From contig DBCW01000172.1 of NCBI GenBank assembly GCA_002293265.1, positions 10,474-17,620 of the forward strand: a DNA stretch of 7,147 nucleotides, read 5' to 3'. Shown here in pieces: positions 5,263 through 7,147 of this stretch; position 1 is the stretch's first letter, and every line of letters starts with the position of its first letter. A model generated the notes under the pieces. The model made no database searches. It was given only the letters and a program-made list of their open reading frames with translations, and was not told the origin of the DNA. Position numbers and translations under genes: made by a program. The DNA is from Eggerthellales bacterium UBA948. GTDB lineage: Bacteria; Actinomycetota; Coriobacteriia; Coriobacteriales; UBA8131.

Positions 5263-6057
5263 CTATAAGGGTTTTTCAATTATAAATTGCCAATATGCGA
5301 AAAACTCATTGTTTTGCGCATCAAGCATGTTCCATGTTATAAGGTACTGTCCGTTTTCCAGATTGAGCTCAGTTATATCGATAGTTGTATTTATTCCTGT
5401 GGTTATTTCTGTGCTTTGTGAGTTTGTGAGAACCCAGAACTTAAGGGTCTCGCCTGCTGAGGAAACAATCTCGCATGTGAGTGGGTTAATAGGATTGTCG
5501 TAATCTTGTCCGGAATTTGTTTCAGGTGTTGCCACATCGTTATTTGTATTGTCAGAGCCCAAGGCATTTATGTCTGTATTGGCTGCTTCTGTGATGATTG
5601 AATATGTAACTGTCACGCTGGGTTCGATAATATTTTTGCTTTCATGATTAGTCGAATATAAAGGAACATCCTGCTCAATAGACATAGGTGGTTCAATTTC
5701 TGCTTCAGGTAATAATGTAATTGTGGCGACGGCTGCTCCTCCAAGAAGCGCAGCACCAATTACACCGACTGTAATATTTCTAAAAGTTTCATTAATTGCT
5801 GCGCCCGTACCGGTGATGGTTGAGCCTGCAGCGGCTCCTAAAGCAGTGGTGGTTACTGCTGTCGTTGCAATAGTGATTTTTGCAGCTTTTAGCAAGCGTT
5901 CGGCTGACTCATCAGAGAACATGTCGTCAACTTCGCTGATTACAATTCTTTTAAGACCCTTTCCTGAAAGCATCTTAATCATTACTTTCCATGCCGCATC
6001 TTCAACATCAGCCTTGTTCTTAATCAGCAGTCTTGCTAAAAAGAACCGGCTTAGCAT
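5263..6057 (-). CDS. Uncharacterised membrane protein with extracytoplasmic C-terminal domain
   Basis: I do not recognise this 264-residue protein. Residues 1-57 form a soluble charged region. A Thr/Ala/Gly-rich weakly hydrophobic stretch (about 59-88) is followed by a clear membrane helix, ITVGVIGAALLGGAAVATITLL (95-116). Next comes an acidic, Asn/Thr/Ser-rich spacer (117-188) typical of exported linkers. The C-terminal module (about 189-264) alternates beta strands and includes ELNLENGQYLITWNMLDAQ, which suggests an Ig-like sandwich. The layout (short cytoplasmic part, one membrane span, exported linker and beta domain) resembles an anti-sigma factor or surface sensor. The segment SRFFLARLLIK at the N-terminus loosely resembles the end of a sigma region 4, but no sigma domain is present. 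The start is uncertain: AAAAGG lies 13 bases before the ATG at 6057, and an in-frame TGA lies seven codons upstream. The gene faces dnaB. Confidence 0.68.
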   Translation of the reverse strand: MLSRFFLARLLIKNKADVEDAAWKVMIKMLSGKGLKRIVISEVDDMFSDESAERLLKAAKITIATTAVTTTALGAAAGSTITGTGAAINETFRNITVGVIGAALLGGAAVATITLLPEAEIEPPMSIEQDVPLYSTNHESKNIIEPSVTVTYSIITEAANTDINALGSDNTNNDVATPETNSGQDYDNPINPLTCEIVSSAGETLKFWVLTNSQSTEITTGINTTIDITELNLENGQYLITWNMLDAQNNEFFAYWQFIIEKPL

Positions 6058-6282
6058 ACATTTAATAAAACCTTTTCAGAAAGCTAGTATTTACTGTTAT
6101 TGCCAGTCTGATGATTTTGTTATGTTTACGCTCATTAATAAAAGAGTCTCTCACATTGGCTTTTCTTGCTTAATAATTTAAATTGATCAAAAAGCATAAA
6201 AATTTCTCATAACATAAAATAGTACAACAAGAAAACATAGAATAATCGCATAAATCTGTAGGTTAATGACAAGAAAGGCAGC

Positions 6283-6417
6283 ATGGACACACGCGGCTTT
6301 ATGCTCCAAGGAGCAAAGATAGATTCACTTACAACGCATAGCTATCGCACAACTAAACCTAAAAGCATAACAAGCAAATTGAAAACAGAATTAGTAGAGA
6401 TGTATTTAATGTGCTGA
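6283..6417 (+). CDS. Possible small protein of 44 residues
   Basis: An ATG at 6283 preceded by AGAAAGG with a four-base spacer opens a 44-codon frame ending in TGA, directly followed by an adjacent TAG. The product begins MDTRGFMLQGAKIDSL and continues basic and hydrophilic, with LKTELVEMYLMC at the end. It has no membrane segment. A TAGAAT (6238-6243) could serve as a -10, but no good -35 is seen. It could be a genuine small protein, a remnant of a longer gene, or chance; its stop overlaps the -35 of the lipoprotein gene. I recognise no family. Confidence 0.3.
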   Translation: MDTRGFMLQGAKIDSLTTHSYRTTKPKSITSKLKTELVEMYLMC

Positions 6418-6442
6418 TAGCAAGCAAATAATTGTATATAAT
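6414..6442 (+). promoter_or_regulatory. Candidate lipoprotein gene promoter
   Basis: CTGATA (6414-6419, four of six consensus bases) and a perfect TATAAT (6437-6442) are separated by 17 bp. The expected transcription start near 6449 gives an untranslated leader of about 95 bases. A second perfect TTGACA at 6497-6502 has no acceptable -10 at 16-19 bp, so it is less likely to be used. Confidence 0.55.
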
Positions 6443-6543
6443 GAACAAAAGAGACAACTATAGTAGACCAAACATACTAGAAACAAAAAGAAGCAGTTGA
6501 CACCTGTTGTATATGGGGAACATGTCTAAAAGGGAAGGTAGTT

Positions 6544-6990
6544 ATGAACAACAAAACGAAGAGAAACACCAAGCATGCTTATATATATACCTTAATTGTG
6601 ATGCTGGCGATAGCTTGTACAGTTGTACTTACAGGTTGCCAGAGTATTGAAGGCGGAGACAACGAACAGGCAGCATTTAAAAGTTATGTTACAGGAATAA
6701 CTAGTCAGGTACAGCAATCTAACGGTGTTGCGATTACCAACTATCAAGTAGTTGTCAGCAGTGATGCTGACTGGGCAAACATGAACGATGAAAAACGCAA
6801 AGAAATAACTGATCAGGCAATCATTGAGTGTCGTGCTATGGCTGATGCAAACAATATTAATAATTACAACGTAATAGGAACTGTTGATAACGAAGGCACA
6901 GCTTTTTTATATGATCGCTCAAACGAGCAGGTCATAATATATGCTAAGGGAACACCAACGGGAACAACAATCTCTGCGCCGGCAAGATAA
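6544..6990 (+). CDS. Small lipoprotein of unknown function
   Basis: This 148-residue protein has a lipoprotein signal peptide: a basic start MNNKTKRNTKH, a hydrophobic core at about 12-29, and the lipobox LTGC with Cys32 as the lipidated residue. The mature part is about 117 residues. It begins with a short polar linker and then forms a compact alpha/beta module: strand ITNYQVVVSSD, helix EKRKEITDQAIIECRAMADAN, then strands YNVIGTVD and GTAFLYDRSNEQVIIYAKG. I cannot place this module in a named family. It would be anchored on the outer face of the cytoplasmic membrane. GGGAAGG ends five bases before the ATG. It is apparently monocistronic, with no recognisable terminator downstream. Confidence 0.82.
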   Translation: MNNKTKRNTKHAYIYTLIVMLAIACTVVLTGCQSIEGGDNEQAAFKSYVTGITSQVQQSNGVAITNYQVVVSSDADWANMNDEKRKEITDQAIIECRAMADANNINNYNVIGTVDNEGTAFLYDRSNEQVIIYAKGTPTGTTISAPAR

Positions 6991-7147
6991 AAGCGATTCT
7001 CATTTACTGCGAATATAAGACTATATGAGAGTATAAATTAGCGTCTAATATAATGTTATTAATAATAATTTAAGACATATTTTACAAAAGTTCATTAAAG
7101 CTGATTCTGTAAAGATGCAAAAGATAGAGTAAATCTTGTCTAAAAAT
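6991..7147. other. AT-rich tail of the window
   Basis: No gene is visible. A TATAAT at 7049-7054 lies in very AT-rich sequence without a good -35. TCTCAT (6998-7003) and ATGAGA (7025-7030) form a 6 bp inverted repeat with a 21-base loop and no U-tract, too weak for a terminator call. Confidence 0.4.

Larger units (their letters stand above)
6058..6543. other. AT-rich 486 bp gap
   Basis: This stretch has no long reading frame on either strand. It holds one plausible small ORF (6283-6417) and the promoter and ribosome binding site of the lipoprotein gene. There are also small symmetric sequences: TTGATCAA at 6183-6190 and GCTCC-AA-GGAGC at 6303-6314. The minus strand upstream of 6057 is rich in stop codons in all frames, with no sign of a missing upstream exon-like piece of the membrane protein. 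No tRNA or terminator is recognisable. Confidence 0.6.

Noticed and set aside
5723..6181. Plus-strand open frame of 152 codons antisense to the membrane protein gene
   Set aside because: Its alanine/valine-rich product mirrors the low-complexity Thr/Ala/Gly region on the other strand. The minus frame is longer and gives a sensible membrane-protein layout.
6497..6502. Perfect TTGACA upstream of the lipoprotein gene
   Set aside because: No acceptable -10 lies 16-19 bp downstream; CTGATA-17-TATAAT at 6414-6442 is the better promoter.
6522..6650. 42-codon frame overlapping the start of the lipoprotein gene
   Set aside because: It has only GGGG three bases from its ATG, overlaps a clear lipoprotein signal peptide in another frame, and has no recognisable content.

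Overview
The window looks like a chromosomal housekeeping segment of a Gram-positive-type bacterium of moderate GC, most likely an actinobacterial lineage near Coriobacteriia. This placement rests on strong AGGAGG ribosome binding sites, several GTG starts, a four-ligand zinc-type ribosomal protein S18 with an actinobacterial-style TGxCTQHQ segment, and a DnaB whose sequence resembles what I remember of coriobacterial DnaB. It is an inference from family resemblance, not a database result.

Layout. At 61-645 (minus) is a GNAT-family acetyltransferase. Divergent from it at 747-1481 (plus) is an unrecognised protein with a C-terminal membrane anchor; it has a perfect TATAAT placed so that its mRNA would be leaderless. 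It runs tail to tail into, and overlaps by 18 bp, the ribosomal/replication operon rpsF-ssb-rpsR-rplI (3302 down to 1464, minus). That operon carries a probable S6:S18 autoregulatory leader hairpin with a CCG bulge, structured intercistronic gaps, and an rplI with a 70-residue acidic tail.

Between rpsF and the divergent replicative helicase gene dnaB (3754-5253, plus) lies a 451 bp gap. It holds the promoters for both sides and a dispersed inverted repeat of the GTCATTCCCGC...GCGGGAATGAC type. In many actinobacteria and firmicutes dnaB follows rplI on the same strand. Here it is head-to-head with rpsF, so the locus appears rearranged.

The right part is accessory in character. A membrane protein of unknown function (5263-6057, minus) faces dnaB with only 9 bp between the stop codons. 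A 486 bp AT-rich gap follows, holding one plausible small ORF (44 aa). Next comes a small lipoprotein of unknown function (6544-6990, plus) with a CTGATA-17-TATAAT promoter.

Together the core genes serve DNA replication (SSB, DnaB) and ribosome assembly (S6, S18, L9). The three uncharacterised membrane or envelope proteins and the small ORF are the least explained parts. I see no tRNA, rRNA, CRISPR array, transposase or defence system.
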